Of a stretch of 64,000 bases of DNA, positions 51,334 to 61,272 are shown piece by piece (positions within the stretch are counted from its first letter, which is position 1; every line of letters begins with the position of its first letter). The stretch lies in NCBI RefSeq assembly GCF_030150205.1, contig NZ_JASLGT010000009.1:248001-312000 (forward strand), read 5' to 3'. The notes below the pieces were generated by a model. The model saw nothing but the letters and a program-made list of their open reading frames with translations. It was not told the DNA's origin and searched no databases. The position numbers were made by a program, and so were the translations under genes. Origin of the DNA: Niabella sp. (GTDB lineage: Bacteria > Bacteroidota > Bacteroidia > Chitinophagales > Chitinophagaceae).

Positions 51334-52725
51334 ATGATACGTTTAGATTTACCATTTGTGAAGCGGGTCACAAAGTTCATGATTGTACTGGATGTGACCG
51401 TATTGGGAATTTACCTGTTGGTAAAAATGATGTCTATAAATATAGGCTTCCAGGTGATATTATCTACATTACTACTTCAGGGTATTACCTGGTGCGGAAT
51501 TACCGATTATTTTAACTGTTACAGCAATCTCTTTTTTAAAGAATCTACAGCGGTGTTTTCAGATACGCTGAAGGTATTTGTGTATTATTCGGTTTGTTCC
51601 TGCTGCGTGTATTTATGTACGCTTTATAATGTATTACTTCCGCGCGAGCTGTTGGTTTTTATTGCAAACTATCTCTTGTTTTTTATTAGTTATATCCTCA
51701 TGAGCCGCATGGTGTTTTTTGCGGTGCGCAAGTATTGCCGGGAAAAAGGGGGCATTGTACAGCATGTTGTTTTTATTGGCGGCTCCGATTCCCTGCAGGA
51801 AGTGATGCGCCAGATGAACGAACATCGTTACATGGGGTATCATTGTGTGGGGTACTATCATACCCATGAGCTCAAATCGCTGCCGCTTACGTACCTGGGC
51901 GACTACCGGCAACTGGAAGCAGCAGGAGATATACATGCGCAATCAGAGGCGGTGATCAGTTTGTCGGCACTCAGTGAGGATGAAGTAAAACGCTTTTGCG
52001 AGCGGGCGGAGAATTTTTTGATCCGCACCCGTTTCCTGCCCGAATTTTTAAGTGTTGGGAAGTCTGTAGTCATGCGCAATATCGGCAGCTTTCCGGTATT
52101 GAGCGTGCGCAACGAGCCGCTGGAAAAGGAAGGAAGCTCCCTGGTAAAAGATGTTTTTGATTTTGCTTTTTCACTATTTGTATGTGTTTTTATTTTGTCC
52201 TGGCTCATCCCCATTGTGGCATTGCTGATCAAGTTGGAATCGCGCGGGCCGGTATTCTTTATACAGGACCGTTCCGGAAGAGGCGGCTCCGTATTCAAAT
52301 GTTTTAAGTTCCGGACGATGCGGGTAAATGCCGCTGCAGACAGCATGCAGGCAACCAAAGGCGATTCGCGCATCACGAAAGTGGGTGCCTTTTTACGGAA
52401 AACCAGTTTGGATGAACTGCCTCAGTTTATCAATGTATTGAAAGGGGATATGTCAATTGTAGGACCAAGACCACACATGCTTTCGCATACCAAAAAATTT
52501 ACAGAAGTGATCAGCACCTTTATGGTCCGGCATTATATTAAACCCGGTATCACCGGTCTGGCGCAGGTTAGCGGCTTCAGAGGTGAAACAAATGAATTGT
52601 GGCAATTGGAAAAGCGCGTGGAGCATGATATTACTTATGTGGAAAACTGGAATTTTCTGCTGGATCTTAAAATTATATTCCTGACGGTATGGAATATGGT
52701 AAGGGGCGAAAAAAATGCCTATTAA
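51334..52725 (+). CDS. Initiating sugar transferase (undecaprenyl-phosphate glycosylphosphotransferase)
   Basis: 463 residues. It has four to five N-terminal membrane helices, a central nucleotide-binding-like region, and another helix around 320. The C-terminal catalytic domain of the bacterial sugar transferases includes 'FFIQDRSGRGGSVFKCFKFRTM', 'RITKVGAFLRKTSLDELPQF' and 'MSIVGPRPHM'. It loads the first sugar phosphate onto undecaprenyl phosphate at the inner membrane and so starts repeat-unit synthesis. First structural gene of the locus; the donor sugar is not determined by sequence. Confidence 0.9.
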   Translation: MIRLDLPFVKRVTKFMIVLDVTVLGIYLLVKMMSINIGFQVILSTLLLQGITWCGITDYFNCYSNLFFKESTAVFSDTLKVFVYYSVCSCCVYLCTLYNVLLPRELLVFIANYLLFFISYILMSRMVFFAVRKYCREKGGIVQHVVFIGGSDSLQEVMRQMNEHRYMGYHCVGYYHTHELKSLPLTYLGDYRQLEAAGDIHAQSEAVISLSALSEDEVKRFCERAENFLIRTRFLPEFLSVGKSVVMRNIGSFPVLSVRNEPLEKEGSSLVKDVFDFAFSLFVCVFILSWLIPIVALLIKLESRGPVFFIQDRSGRGGSVFKCFKFRTMRVNAAADSMQATKGDSRITKVGAFLRKTSLDELPQFINVLKGDMSIVGPRPHMLSHTKKFTEVISTFMVRHYIKPGITGLAQVSGFRGETNELWQLEKRVEHDITYVENWNFLLDLKIIFLTVWNMVRGEKNAY

Positions 52726-52772
52726 TACTATCGAAAACATTCAATGTCAAATTCTTTAAAAGCAAACAACAA

Positions 52773-53471
52773 ATGAAGCGACTGTTAATTTTATCTTTTA
52801 CAATTTTGAGTGCTGCAATGGGGTATGCGCAAAAGGGAAATGATGCCGCATCCGGAGATGGATCGCGCTTTTCAACCGGAATTCATGTGGGAACACAGGG
52901 ATTCGGCGTTCATGCCAACTACCAGATCCATCCGCGTTGGCTGGCGGGTTTGGCCACCAGTTATGCGCCTTATGGATATACAGCCACACGTACATTGGGC
53001 AAGAATGCGTATAACGTAAAAATGAAGGAAGCGCTTGGTAATGTACAGGCCCTGATCGGATGGAAACCCTTTGCCGGCGAACATTCCGGACGGTTCCTGC
53101 GTAAGTTGTATATAAACGGAGGTGTTGCCGTTTTTTACAAACAGGAAGCAAACGCTACGGCAACACCCAGAGACGATTATCATTACGGAGATATCATCAT
53201 AAAAAAGGAAGACCTGGGAAAGGTAACTGCCGCCGTAAAGTGGGAAAAAGTAGCACCCTATGCCGGTCTGGCCTTGCGCGATGTTCGTTTGGGCGGACGT
53301 ATTGCGTTCAATGCAGACCTGGGCACCTACTATCTTTCAAAGCCGGAGGTACATATGACTGCGGATAATCTTTTGTCTGAAAATACCACCCAGGAGGCCG
53401 CCGTTCAAAAGAACCTGGAGAACTACCGGTGGCTGCCGGTTTTGCAGGTGGGCGTAGCGTACAAGTTTTAA
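52773..53471 (+). CDS. Outer-membrane beta-barrel protein
   Basis: 232 residues from the ATG at 52773, with a signal peptide ending 'MGYAQ'. The mature part consists of alternating strands, ending with 'LPVLQVGVAYKF', the terminal Phe typical of outer-membrane barrels. The frame is open 84 bases further upstream, overlapping the end of the sugar transferase gene, but only the later ATG gives an export signal. Located in the exopolysaccharide locus; a porin-like or structural role is assumed. Confidence 0.78.
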   Translation: MKRLLILSFTILSAAMGYAQKGNDAASGDGSRFSTGIHVGTQGFGVHANYQIHPRWLAGLATSYAPYGYTATRTLGKNAYNVKMKEALGNVQALIGWKPFAGEHSGRFLRKLYINGGVAVFYKQEANATATPRDDYHYGDIIIKKEDLGKVTAAVKWEKVAPYAGLALRDVRLGGRIAFNADLGTYYLSKPEVHMTADNLLSENTTQEAAVQKNLENYRWLPVLQVGVAYKF

Positions 53472-53492
53472 AGAATATTAAAAACACAGATA

Positions 53493-55151
53493 ATGACAAA
53501 AAATCGTATTTCATTTATTGCGCTGATGTTTCTTGCTGTGGCAGGTATGATCGTTGCTTGTACCAATCCGTTTAAGGACCTGGAAATTTCGGTGAATAGC
53601 AATGTTTTCAAAAATGTGGTGAACCTGGAAGTGAGCAGCAGCATTGGCGGCACTTCACTGGATAATGCAACCGTTGTAATCACCGGGCCGGATGCGGATA
53701 AGATTTACAACGCAGAGGGTAAAAAGATATTTAAGATTACCGGTGGATTTTTGTTCCTGGCGGTGGATCCTAACATAGTGGTAAATGAGCAGGCACCGCT
53801 GAATATTAATGTAGCTATCGCTGCGGCAAACCACCTGGGGGTGCAGATGCCCGTTAAAATAACCGGTAGTGAAAAAATTACCATGCGGAAAGTAGTATTG
53901 TTAAATACCACCGCTGCTTCTTCTGAGATGGCTGTAAAAAGTACCTCCGTGGCATTGTCTGCCGATGGTACACCAGCTGCCAATATTACGGTAAATATCC
54001 CACCACCTTCCGGATCTTCAGAATCTGCCACGGTGATGATTCCTGCAGGAACACAGTTCCGGGATGCCAACAATAACGTGGTTTCCGGAACCGATCTTAA
54101 AGTAAGCCTGATCGTTCCCAAAACCGGATCGGAAAGCCTGGCCGATATATTTCCGGGAGGAACCGGTTTAACCCAGCCGGCTGTGCAAACAGCCAGTGGA
54201 ACCAGTGCGGGAACCCTGCTGCCGGGAGGTATGTCGGAAGTAAGCTTTTCCCTGAACGGCACTGCTATCACTAACTTTTCTAAACCGGTTGACCTGGGCA
54301 TTACCCTCGATCCGGAGTTTATGCACCCGGGAACGGGCCAGAAAGTAAAGTCTGGAGACAAGCTCAGTGTATTCAGTTTTTCTGCCAATAACCCAATCTG
54401 GAAACACGAACAGGAAGCTGTTGTGCAGTCTTCAGGAAATAAGCTTACTGTGAATTTTTCGAGCTCGCATGCTACCTGGTTCCTGGCCGGCAACCTTATT
54501 GAGTCCTGCAACGATGGCCTCAAAATAAAGTTAACAGCTGATTGGCTGAAGAACGGGGTAACACACCCGGTAACTGTAAAAGTGTTTTCGGGCATAGGCG
54601 GTAGCGCGGATAAGTTGCTGGTGCAAAAAAATATAACAGCAACGGATGGATCAGAGTTGAGTTTTGATGACCTGCCCCAGGCTCCCGTTATTGTAAAAAC
54701 CTTTGATGCCGATGGAAACCGGCTGTCGGAAACAGCCATTGCCGATCCTTGTAACGGTGTGGTGCAAACCATTAATTTGGCGGCATCACCGGTTGCAGGT
54801 AATCCCAAAACCACTATGCAATTATATGTTCGCTGCCCGAATCAGGCACAACGCGTGAATGTGTTGCCTACCTTTTATCTCTATTATAAGATACATGGCC
54901 AAACGGGATTCAAATTGTTGGGAATTGTAACGAACGGATACATTTCTACCACGTTACTGGATCCTGCAAAGAAATATGATTTTAAAGCGGTATGGGGTTC
55001 TACCGTTAAAGAGGCGAATGATGTTACGGTAAAAGTAGATAATACGGCAACAGTAGGAGACAATCCGGCCGGCGGGGAAATTTTAGGCACCAAAGCCGGC
55101 GCCACGAACCTGGAACTACTGAAAGAAAAATGTAAAGAGGCCGGTTTATGA
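53493..55151 (+). CDS. Exported lipoprotein of unknown function in the exopolysaccharide locus
   Basis: 552 residues. Signal with lipobox 'MIVAC' at about residue 22. The mature protein is beta-rich throughout, with several immunoglobulin-like segments ('NATVVITGPDADKIYNAEGKKIFKI', 'PVTVKVFSGIGGS', 'FDADGNRLSETAIADPC'). The central part has 'VMIPAGTQFRDANNNVVSGTDL' and 'GITLDPEFMHPGTGQKVKSGDKLSVFSF', a ZU5/GAIN-like look. No catalytic motif. It ends with a strong hairpin. A surface or matrix lipoprotein is plausible. Confidence 0.7.
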   Translation: MTKNRISFIALMFLAVAGMIVACTNPFKDLEISVNSNVFKNVVNLEVSSSIGGTSLDNATVVITGPDADKIYNAEGKKIFKITGGFLFLAVDPNIVVNEQAPLNINVAIAAANHLGVQMPVKITGSEKITMRKVVLLNTTAASSEMAVKSTSVALSADGTPAANITVNIPPPSGSSESATVMIPAGTQFRDANNNVVSGTDLKVSLIVPKTGSESLADIFPGGTGLTQPAVQTASGTSAGTLLPGGMSEVSFSLNGTAITNFSKPVDLGITLDPEFMHPGTGQKVKSGDKLSVFSFSANNPIWKHEQEAVVQSSGNKLTVNFSSSHATWFLAGNLIESCNDGLKIKLTADWLKNGVTHPVTVKVFSGIGGSADKLLVQKNITATDGSELSFDDLPQAPVIVKTFDADGNRLSETAIADPCNGVVQTINLAASPVAGNPKTTMQLYVRCPNQAQRVNVLPTFYLYYKIHGQTGFKLLGIVTNGYISTTLLDPAKKYDFKAVWGSTVKEANDVTVKVDNTATVGDNPAGGEILGTKAGATNLELLKEKCKEAGL

Positions 55152-55188
55152 GTATTCGAAGAAGGTACGTATAGAATAAACAACACAC

Positions 55189-55220
55189 AGGGAGATGCTT
55201 GCTCAATGCAACATCTCCCT
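55189..55220 (+). terminator. Terminator-like hairpin after the lipoprotein gene
   Basis: AGGGAGATG (55189-55197) pairs perfectly with CATCTCCCT (55212-55220) around a 14-base loop. No long T-run follows, so strength is uncertain. It separates the first exopolysaccharide genes from the wza-like gene, which begins about 260 bases later. Confidence 0.65.
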
Positions 55221-55482
55221 AATTTGCTTCAGCGCCTGAAAGAATATTGGTATTGTTGTTTGAAGTTATTATTTTTGACACGTTAGAAAAACTAACGCCC
55301 TCCAAACACTGCTTTGTTTTCGATTTTAGCATGTGTTATTTTTAAAATAGCTTCCGCGAAGAAGCTGCATAAAGGCTGCCTGCTGCTACGGCCCTCTGAA
55401 TAGTGGCTGTTGGCTGTCTTTTGGGGTCTGGTTACCCGGACTTTCGTGGTGGAATGCGCGACGGAACATATTGACTGTATTT

Positions 55483-56283
55483 ATGTATAAAATCAGAAGA
55501 ACAAATGCAATGCTGCTTGGCTCGTTCGTTCTGGCACTGACGGCCTGTACAACGTATCAGAAAGTTCCTTATTTCAGGAATATTCCGGCAGATAGTTCAG
55601 CTTATGCACAGGGACGGGTAATACCCACAGTAGATTACCAGGCGCTAAAAATTAAACCGGATGACCTGCTTGGAATTACGATCAGTACACTGGATAATAG
55701 TACTTCGGTATTAACCGAAACGGGAGCCAGATCTCAGGCGGTACCAGGAACTTCAATGGCATCAGCGGGAGGCAATGGTTTCCTCGTAAGCGCGGCCGGT
55801 ACGATCGACCTGCCGCTTTTGGGTACCCTGCAGGTAAGCGGACGTACCACGGAACAAATAAGAGCACAGGTACAAACAAAGGCTGCCACTTATTATAAAA
55901 ATCCTGTGGTCAGCGTCCGGCTTATGAATTTTAAGGTGACGGTGCTGGGCGAAGTGGGCCGGCCGGGAACTTATTTTGTAAACGGAGAGAAAGCTACATT
56001 ACTGGATGCGCTTGGTCTTGCAGGAGATCTGACAATTTATGGTAACCGGCAGAATGTATTATTGCTAAGGGATGCAGAAGGAAAGCAAAAGTCCATTCGC
56101 TTTGATCTGAATAGCGGGCAGGCACTCACATCACCCTATTTATACCTTCAGCAAAATGATGTGGTGTACGTAGAGCCCGGAAAAGCAAAAGCGGCGGCAA
56201 ACAATGCAGCACGCACGCAAACCTTTGCCATTATCGGATCGATTGTGTCGGTGCTCATTGTGGCATTGTCCAGGGTCCGGTAG
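55483..56283 (+). CDS. Wza-type polysaccharide export lipoprotein
   Basis: 266 residues from the ATG at 55483. The signal ends in lipobox LTAC. Poly_export domain: 'IKPDDLLGITISTL' and 'VSAAGTIDLPLLGTLQVSGRTTEQI'. SLBB-type repeat: 'VTVLGEVGRPGTYFVNGEKATLLDALGLAGDL'. The last hydrophobic stretch 'FAIIGSIVSVLIVALSRVR' is the membrane-spanning C-terminus. It forms the outer-membrane export channel for the polysaccharide. It is followed 32 bases later by the wzc-like gene, its usual partner. Confidence 0.92.
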   Translation: MYKIRRTNAMLLGSFVLALTACTTYQKVPYFRNIPADSSAYAQGRVIPTVDYQALKIKPDDLLGITISTLDNSTSVLTETGARSQAVPGTSMASAGGNGFLVSAAGTIDLPLLGTLQVSGRTTEQIRAQVQTKAATYYKNPVVSVRLMNFKVTVLGEVGRPGTYFVNGEKATLLDALGLAGDLTIYGNRQNVLLLRDAEGKQKSIRFDLNSGQALTSPYLYLQQNDVVYVEPGKAKAAANNAARTQTFAIIGSIVSVLIVALSRVR

Positions 56284-56315
56284 GCATCAAAATTATTCAG
56301 GATTATTATTGAAGT

Positions 56316-58718
56316 ATGCAAAAAGATATCAACTGGGAAGACGAGTTTGAACCCGAAACCCGGCAGGGCGATCATAAAACATTATTGCGTTTTATCGGCC
56401 GGGTGCGTGCAAACTGGTATTGGTTTTTAGTTTGCGGGATTATTGGGTTTTCCGGCGCTTATATTTATTTGCGCTATACCCTGCCCAATTATAAAATACA
56501 TGCCAAGCTGCTGGTGTCCGATGATAAAAAAGGAGGCAGTCCTTTTCAGAATACGGCGCTGAGTGAGTTATCCGGACTTATGGGCGTGAAGAGCTCAGTA
56601 GATAATGAAGTAGAAGTATTAAAGACCGCAGACCTGATGCGTGAAATGGTACTGGCTGAAAAAGCCTACGTTTCCTATTTTAAAGCAGGCACGGTTCACA
56701 GTTTCCCTGTTATACAAACTCCCTATACGGTTACGGTTGAAACGGCACCGGATTCTATTCAGGCAACGTCCTCCTTTGATATGATTGCTGCCGGAAATGG
56801 TTTTGTGAATCTTCAGAGTCCGGACACTACGCTTCATGTTGCATTGGGTAAGGCATTCTTTTTGCCGGGTACCGGAAACGTTCTTGTGAACAGAAATCCG
56901 GCGGTAGGCTATAGCTCGGAACACTTTGGGTTTGCCATCACTCCTGTTCGAAAAGTGGTGGGTGGACTGGCAGAAGCCTTAACTGCAGAAGTAACCAATA
57001 AACAGGTTTCTACCATCGATCTTACACTGCAGCATAACCTTCCTAAAAGAGGCGAGCAACTGCTGGGCACTCTTATTGCCAAATATGTAGAGCGCAATCT
57101 TACAGATAAAAATGAAATAGCAGATTCGACACTGGCCTTTATAAACGCCCGTCTTGAGAAAGTAACCCAGGAGCTGGCAGAAGTAGAGGACCGCATCTCC
57201 GGATATAAAAAGGAAACACAGCTGGCCGATATTTCCCAGCAAAGCAGAATTTTGTTAGAAGGTGCTGCGGATTTTACCAAAGGGCTTGCACAGGCCGATG
57301 GTCAGCTGGCATCACTGGATATCGTTTCCGATTACCTGAAAGACAAGAGTCATCCCCGTGTGGTGCCCTCAGCCTTGTTGCCACAGGATGCAACGTTTAC
57401 TGGCCTCACAGCCCGGTACAATGATTTGATCCTGCAACGGGAGCGGCTGCTTTTATCGAATACCGAAAACAATCCGCTGGTAAAGAATATGGATGGACAA
57501 ATTGCTGGTTTAAGACAGGATATGATCAGCAATCTGGCCAATACCCGTAGCCAGTTGGAGCAGGCACGCCGAAGTCAGCAGCAGCTGGCCAGCCGGTTTA
57601 ACGGCCAGCTGAATGAAGTGCCGGTGATCGAACGGGGATATATTGACTTGGCGCGTCTGCAACAGATCAAACAGGCGCAATATGTGTTCCTGCAGGAAAA
57701 GTGGGAGGAAACAGCAATTGGCCGTACAGCGAATGTGGCCAATTCTAAAATTATTGATTCTCCAAAGGCAGAAGAACGTCCATTTACGCCGAAACGAAAA
57801 ATGATCTTCGCGTTGGGCACATTATTAGGCATCTTGTTCCCGCTTGGATTAGGATACTTAAAAGATCTGTTGAACGTAAAAGTGCGTGGTGTGGAGGATG
57901 TGCAAACCATTACCGGGCTGCCGGTGTTGGGGGTAATTGCACATTCGAAGGAAAAGAAGCCGGTAGTGGTAACGCCGGGATCCCGTTCGGTGATCGCCGA
58001 ACAGTTCCGTGCAATAAGGACCAACCTGGAATTTTCATTGAATGGAGGTAATACGATCCTGTTTACTTCCTCCATGTCGGGAGAAGGTAAATCGTTTGCC
58101 GCATTAAACCTGGCACTGAGCCTGGCATTGCTCGATAAAAAAGTATTGCTGATGGAGCTGGATCTGAGAAAACCCAGTATCACTTCCAAGCTGGGCCTGA
58201 CGCCTCATAAAGGCTTTTCTCATTATGTAGTGCGGACAGAATTGACAATGGAAGATGTCATTGTTAATTCGGGGTTGCATGAGAATGTGCACCTGCTGCA
58301 GGCCGGAACCGTTCCGCCCAATCCGGCGGAGTTACTGGTCAGCCGCCGGGCAGCGCAATTGATTCAGCAGGTAAAACAGCAGTACGACTATGTATTGATC
58401 GATACGCCGCCGGTAGGAATGGTGACGGACGCCCAGCTGCTTGCGCGCTATTCAGATATCTGTTTGTACCTGGTGCGTCAGCAGTACACTTATAAAGAAC
58501 AGTTACGCATTCCCCGTGAATATGCGCAGCAGCGTAAAATGAAGTCGGTTCAACTCATTCTTAACGACGTAAAAGCCGGGAAAGGGTATTACAGCGGATA
58601 CGGATATGGCTATGGGTACGGGTATGGCTACGGATATGGATATGGCGAGGATGGCCCTGGTGAAAAGCAGAAGAAATGGTGGAATTTGCGCGGCGAACGT
58701 AGTGCTGTTAAGTTGTAA
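56316..58718 (+). CDS. Wzc-type tyrosine autokinase and chain-length regulator
   Basis: 800 residues. The N-terminal Wzz domain has one helix at about residues 35-55, then coiled coils and a GNVR domain, and a second helix ('MIFALGTLLGILFPLGLGYL'). The cytoplasmic kinase domain has Walker A 'SSMSGEGKS' with Lys592, Walker A' 'KVLLMELDLRKPS' and 'YDYVLIDTPP'. The C-terminus is a tyrosine cluster of a striking kind: ten Tyr between residues 758 and 776, alternating with Gly. BY-kinases phosphorylate such tails on neighbours to control polymer length and export. Partner of the Wza-type gene. Confidence 0.93.
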   Translation: MQKDINWEDEFEPETRQGDHKTLLRFIGRVRANWYWFLVCGIIGFSGAYIYLRYTLPNYKIHAKLLVSDDKKGGSPFQNTALSELSGLMGVKSSVDNEVEVLKTADLMREMVLAEKAYVSYFKAGTVHSFPVIQTPYTVTVETAPDSIQATSSFDMIAAGNGFVNLQSPDTTLHVALGKAFFLPGTGNVLVNRNPAVGYSSEHFGFAITPVRKVVGGLAEALTAEVTNKQVSTIDLTLQHNLPKRGEQLLGTLIAKYVERNLTDKNEIADSTLAFINARLEKVTQELAEVEDRISGYKKETQLADISQQSRILLEGAADFTKGLAQADGQLASLDIVSDYLKDKSHPRVVPSALLPQDATFTGLTARYNDLILQRERLLLSNTENNPLVKNMDGQIAGLRQDMISNLANTRSQLEQARRSQQQLASRFNGQLNEVPVIERGYIDLARLQQIKQAQYVFLQEKWEETAIGRTANVANSKIIDSPKAEERPFTPKRKMIFALGTLLGILFPLGLGYLKDLLNVKVRGVEDVQTITGLPVLGVIAHSKEKKPVVVTPGSRSVIAEQFRAIRTNLEFSLNGGNTILFTSSMSGEGKSFAALNLALSLALLDKKVLLMELDLRKPSITSKLGLTPHKGFSHYVVRTELTMEDVIVNSGLHENVHLLQAGTVPPNPAELLVSRRAAQLIQQVKQQYDYVLIDTPPVGMVTDAQLLARYSDICLYLVRQQYTYKEQLRIPREYAQQRKMKSVQLILNDVKAGKGYYSGYGYGYGYGYGYGYGYGEDGPGEKQKKWWNLRGERSAVKL

Positions 58719-58720
58719 AA

Positions 58721-59704
58721 ATGAAACATCTCAAATTTTTGGATGGTATCAGAGGCATTTTTTGCGTCTGGGTGGTATTGTTCCATTTTACCTACAGGTA
58801 TACGGAACTTTTTAATAACCATTTTATCTTCAGCTTTCAGAACGGAGGTAAGGTTGGTGTTTTTGTTTTTTTTATGTTGTCAGGGTTTTTAACCTTATTA
58901 ACTGCAAACAAATATTACGAAAAGGGCACCTTTGCCTGGTTAAAAGCTAAGCTTTTACGGTTGTATCCGGCCTATTTTATTGCCTGTGTCGTGATCTATG
59001 GAGTCCTTTTTTATTTTCCATTAAAAGGAGTACAGCCAACATTTGAGCGTTTTATCAAAGACCTGTGTATGTTGCCATTTTTGTCCGGAAATGTAGAAGG
59101 GGCTCATTGGTATGTTTTTTCATTGGTTACATTTTATACCGCCTTTTCTATAATCGCAAAATATAAGCTACAGGACAAGGTGTGGTTTTATGCGTGTGTG
59201 CTTGGCATGACGGTATTGTCTTCTTTTTTAAACAGGATACATGGTGCAGACCTTTACGCTGAAGTGCTGTCTTTTGTAACCTTCTATTTTTTTAATATTC
59301 AGCTTTATTCGGGATTGTTGCTTTTGAAGGCAATCCAGCTTCCCGGGCGGTTCTTATGGCTTTTTATAGTGGCCATAGCTTTTTTGTCGCTTAAGGTTAG
59401 TTTTGTTTATGTTCCCTTAATAGCAGCATTTCTTTATGTGGCGATCCGGTATAGTGACAGGCTTTCAGGTGTTAAAAAGATATTGGAACATCCGGTCCTC
59501 TTATTTATTGCAGGCGTTTCCTACATGTGGTACCTGGTTCATCAGAACATCGGTTATATGTTAATGAATCAGCAGCTTCGCTACGGCTTCTATCCGGAAA
59601 TTGTTCCTTATATAAGTATGCTCCTTACTTTTTTACTGGCAGCCTTATTGCATTTTTTTGTTGAAAAGCCAATGACTGAAAAACTTTTTTTTAAGAAAAG
59701 ATGA
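58721..59704 (+). CDS. Acyltransferase family 3 (OafA-like)
   Basis: 327 residues with about ten membrane helices. The N-terminal 'KHLKFLDGIRGIFCVWVVLFHF' has the family's R-G and the catalytic His in the first helix, and 'GVFVFFMLSGFL' follows. Proteins of this family add O-acetyl or other acyl groups to polysaccharides at the membrane. It starts two bases after the Wzc stop, so the two are linked in translation. The acyl donor and the sugar acted on are unknown. Confidence 0.85.
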   Translation: MKHLKFLDGIRGIFCVWVVLFHFTYRYTELFNNHFIFSFQNGGKVGVFVFFMLSGFLTLLTANKYYEKGTFAWLKAKLLRLYPAYFIACVVIYGVLFYFPLKGVQPTFERFIKDLCMLPFLSGNVEGAHWYVFSLVTFYTAFSIIAKYKLQDKVWFYACVLGMTVLSSFLNRIHGADLYAEVLSFVTFYFFNIQLYSGLLLLKAIQLPGRFLWLFIVAIAFLSLKVSFVYVPLIAAFLYVAIRYSDRLSGVKKILEHPVLLFIAGVSYMWYLVHQNIGYMLMNQQLRYGFYPEIVPYISMLLTFLLAALLHFFVEKPMTEKLFFKKR

Positions 59705-59765
59705 ACATCAGGTGTAGAACTATTGGTCGTTTATTGAAACCGGACATGAATTATTAAAGAGATAT

Positions 59766-61202
59766 ATGAATGTAAGGAAAAATAAATTATTGTCGAACTT
59801 ACTGGTTACCGGCATCGGCAGATTTGGCGGAATGCTGATCCAGCTGGTCACTACATTTGTGTTGTCGAGGTTTTTATCTGCGGAGGATTTTGGTATTGTA
59901 GCGATGTGTTCGATCTTTTTAAGTATTTCGGAAATGTTGGTTGATTCCGGTATGGGAGGCTCGATCATTTTTTATAAAGATGTACGTGCCGTAGAGTTGC
60001 ATACGCTGTTTTGGACGAATTTGGTAGTAAGTCTTGCAATTTATTTTTTACTTTTTTTAGGCGCCGGCTGGATTGCCGCGCTTTATAAGGTGCCGCTGCT
60101 GGAGATCATTATTAAAGTGATTGGAGTATCGGTGGTCGTTAATTCTTTGTGCATTATACAAAGCGCAGTACTGTCGAAGAATCTGCAGTTTAAAATACAA
60201 AGCAAAATCATGTTTTGGAGTACGGTTTGTGCTTCTGTGGTTGTTTTGCTGATGGGATATTATGGCGCTGGCATTTGGGCATTGGTAGCCCAGCCGGTTT
60301 TACAGCGCTTTTTTACCGTTATTTTTTATATGATCTATGGTTCCTACCGCCCGGCATTTCAATATTCGCTCGTTGCATTGAAAAGGCATTGGGGGTTTGG
60401 TTCCAAGCTTCTGGGAACCTCGTTTATAAAAACCGTGTACGATAATTTATACGTGCAAATCGTAGGCAAGGTTACAGGCCTGCAGGAAGCTGGTTTTTAT
60501 GCACAGGCAAAAAGGTTCAATGATGTGCCGGTAAACCTGCTTACGTTCTCACTCGACAAAGTCGTCTTCCCGTCGCTTGCAGGAAGTCGGCATCAGTTAG
60601 ATAAAATGGAACGGATAACCCGGTTGTTTGCGCTTTGTATATTCCCTTTTTTATTTTTGGCAGCGCTGGTATCCAAAGAATTAGTGGTGCTGTTATTGGG
60701 CGTAAAATGGATAAGCTCCGGCTGGATGCTGTCATTTTTAATGATCGGTACTGTAGGCGCTTCTATGGAAGTGTTAACCCGCAGCTTTTTAAAAGCAACC
60801 GGTAAGACCGGTGTTTTACTAAAGTTCGATATCGTAAAGAGGACCATCAGTATATTGATTCTGATCGTGGCGATGTACTGGTCTGTAAAAGGACTTTTGG
60901 TGGCGTTTATTCTCAACGGCTTTATTGGCTGGTTCTTTAATTGTGTTGCATTAAATAAAGCAGTTGGATATACGGTTGCCGGCCAGCTGCGCACAGCTAT
61001 GAGCGTTTGTGTAATGGCTGCCTTTGCGTATGTTTTAATGTCTTTGACAACCGCATATTTTCATGATCACTATGCGGCGGCGCTGGTTTCCAAAGCTACA
61101 GGGTACAGTATCTTATATGTCTTTTTCGCATTCCTTTTTATGAAAGAGGATATGCTGAGGTTATTTAAGGCAAGTTTTTCGAAAAAGATAGTACAGGTAT
61201 AG
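59766..61202 (+). CDS. Polysaccharide flippase (Wzx/PST family)
   Basis: 478 residues with about twelve to fourteen hydrophobic helices, the MOP-superfamily layout. The N-terminus 'NLLVTGIGRFGGMLIQLVTTFVLSRFLSAEDFGIVAM' is typical of Wzx/lipopolysaccharide biosynthesis proteins. It moves the lipid-linked repeat unit across the inner membrane. It lies between the acyltransferase and the polymerase, as expected for a Wzx/Wzy-dependent locus. Confidence 0.9.
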   Translation: MNVRKNKLLSNLLVTGIGRFGGMLIQLVTTFVLSRFLSAEDFGIVAMCSIFLSISEMLVDSGMGGSIIFYKDVRAVELHTLFWTNLVVSLAIYFLLFLGAGWIAALYKVPLLEIIIKVIGVSVVVNSLCIIQSAVLSKNLQFKIQSKIMFWSTVCASVVVLLMGYYGAGIWALVAQPVLQRFFTVIFYMIYGSYRPAFQYSLVALKRHWGFGSKLLGTSFIKTVYDNLYVQIVGKVTGLQEAGFYAQAKRFNDVPVNLLTFSLDKVVFPSLAGSRHQLDKMERITRLFALCIFPFLFLAALVSKELVVLLLGVKWISSGWMLSFLMIGTVGASMEVLTRSFLKATGKTGVLLKFDIVKRTISILILIVAMYWSVKGLLVAFILNGFIGWFFNCVALNKAVGYTVAGQLRTAMSVCVMAAFAYVLMSLTTAYFHDHYAAALVSKATGYSILYVFFAFLFMKEDMLRLFKASFSKKIVQV

Positions 61203-61272
61203 CAATTACAGGTGCCGGGTATGTGGAAGCCGGCCGTGAATATAGAATGGTTAACAAAGACCAATAGAACAG

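Noticed and set aside
53705..54814. 369-codon minus-strand frame
   Set aside because: Opposite the lipoprotein gene, which has a signal peptide and lipobox; the antisense frame has neither start context nor domains.
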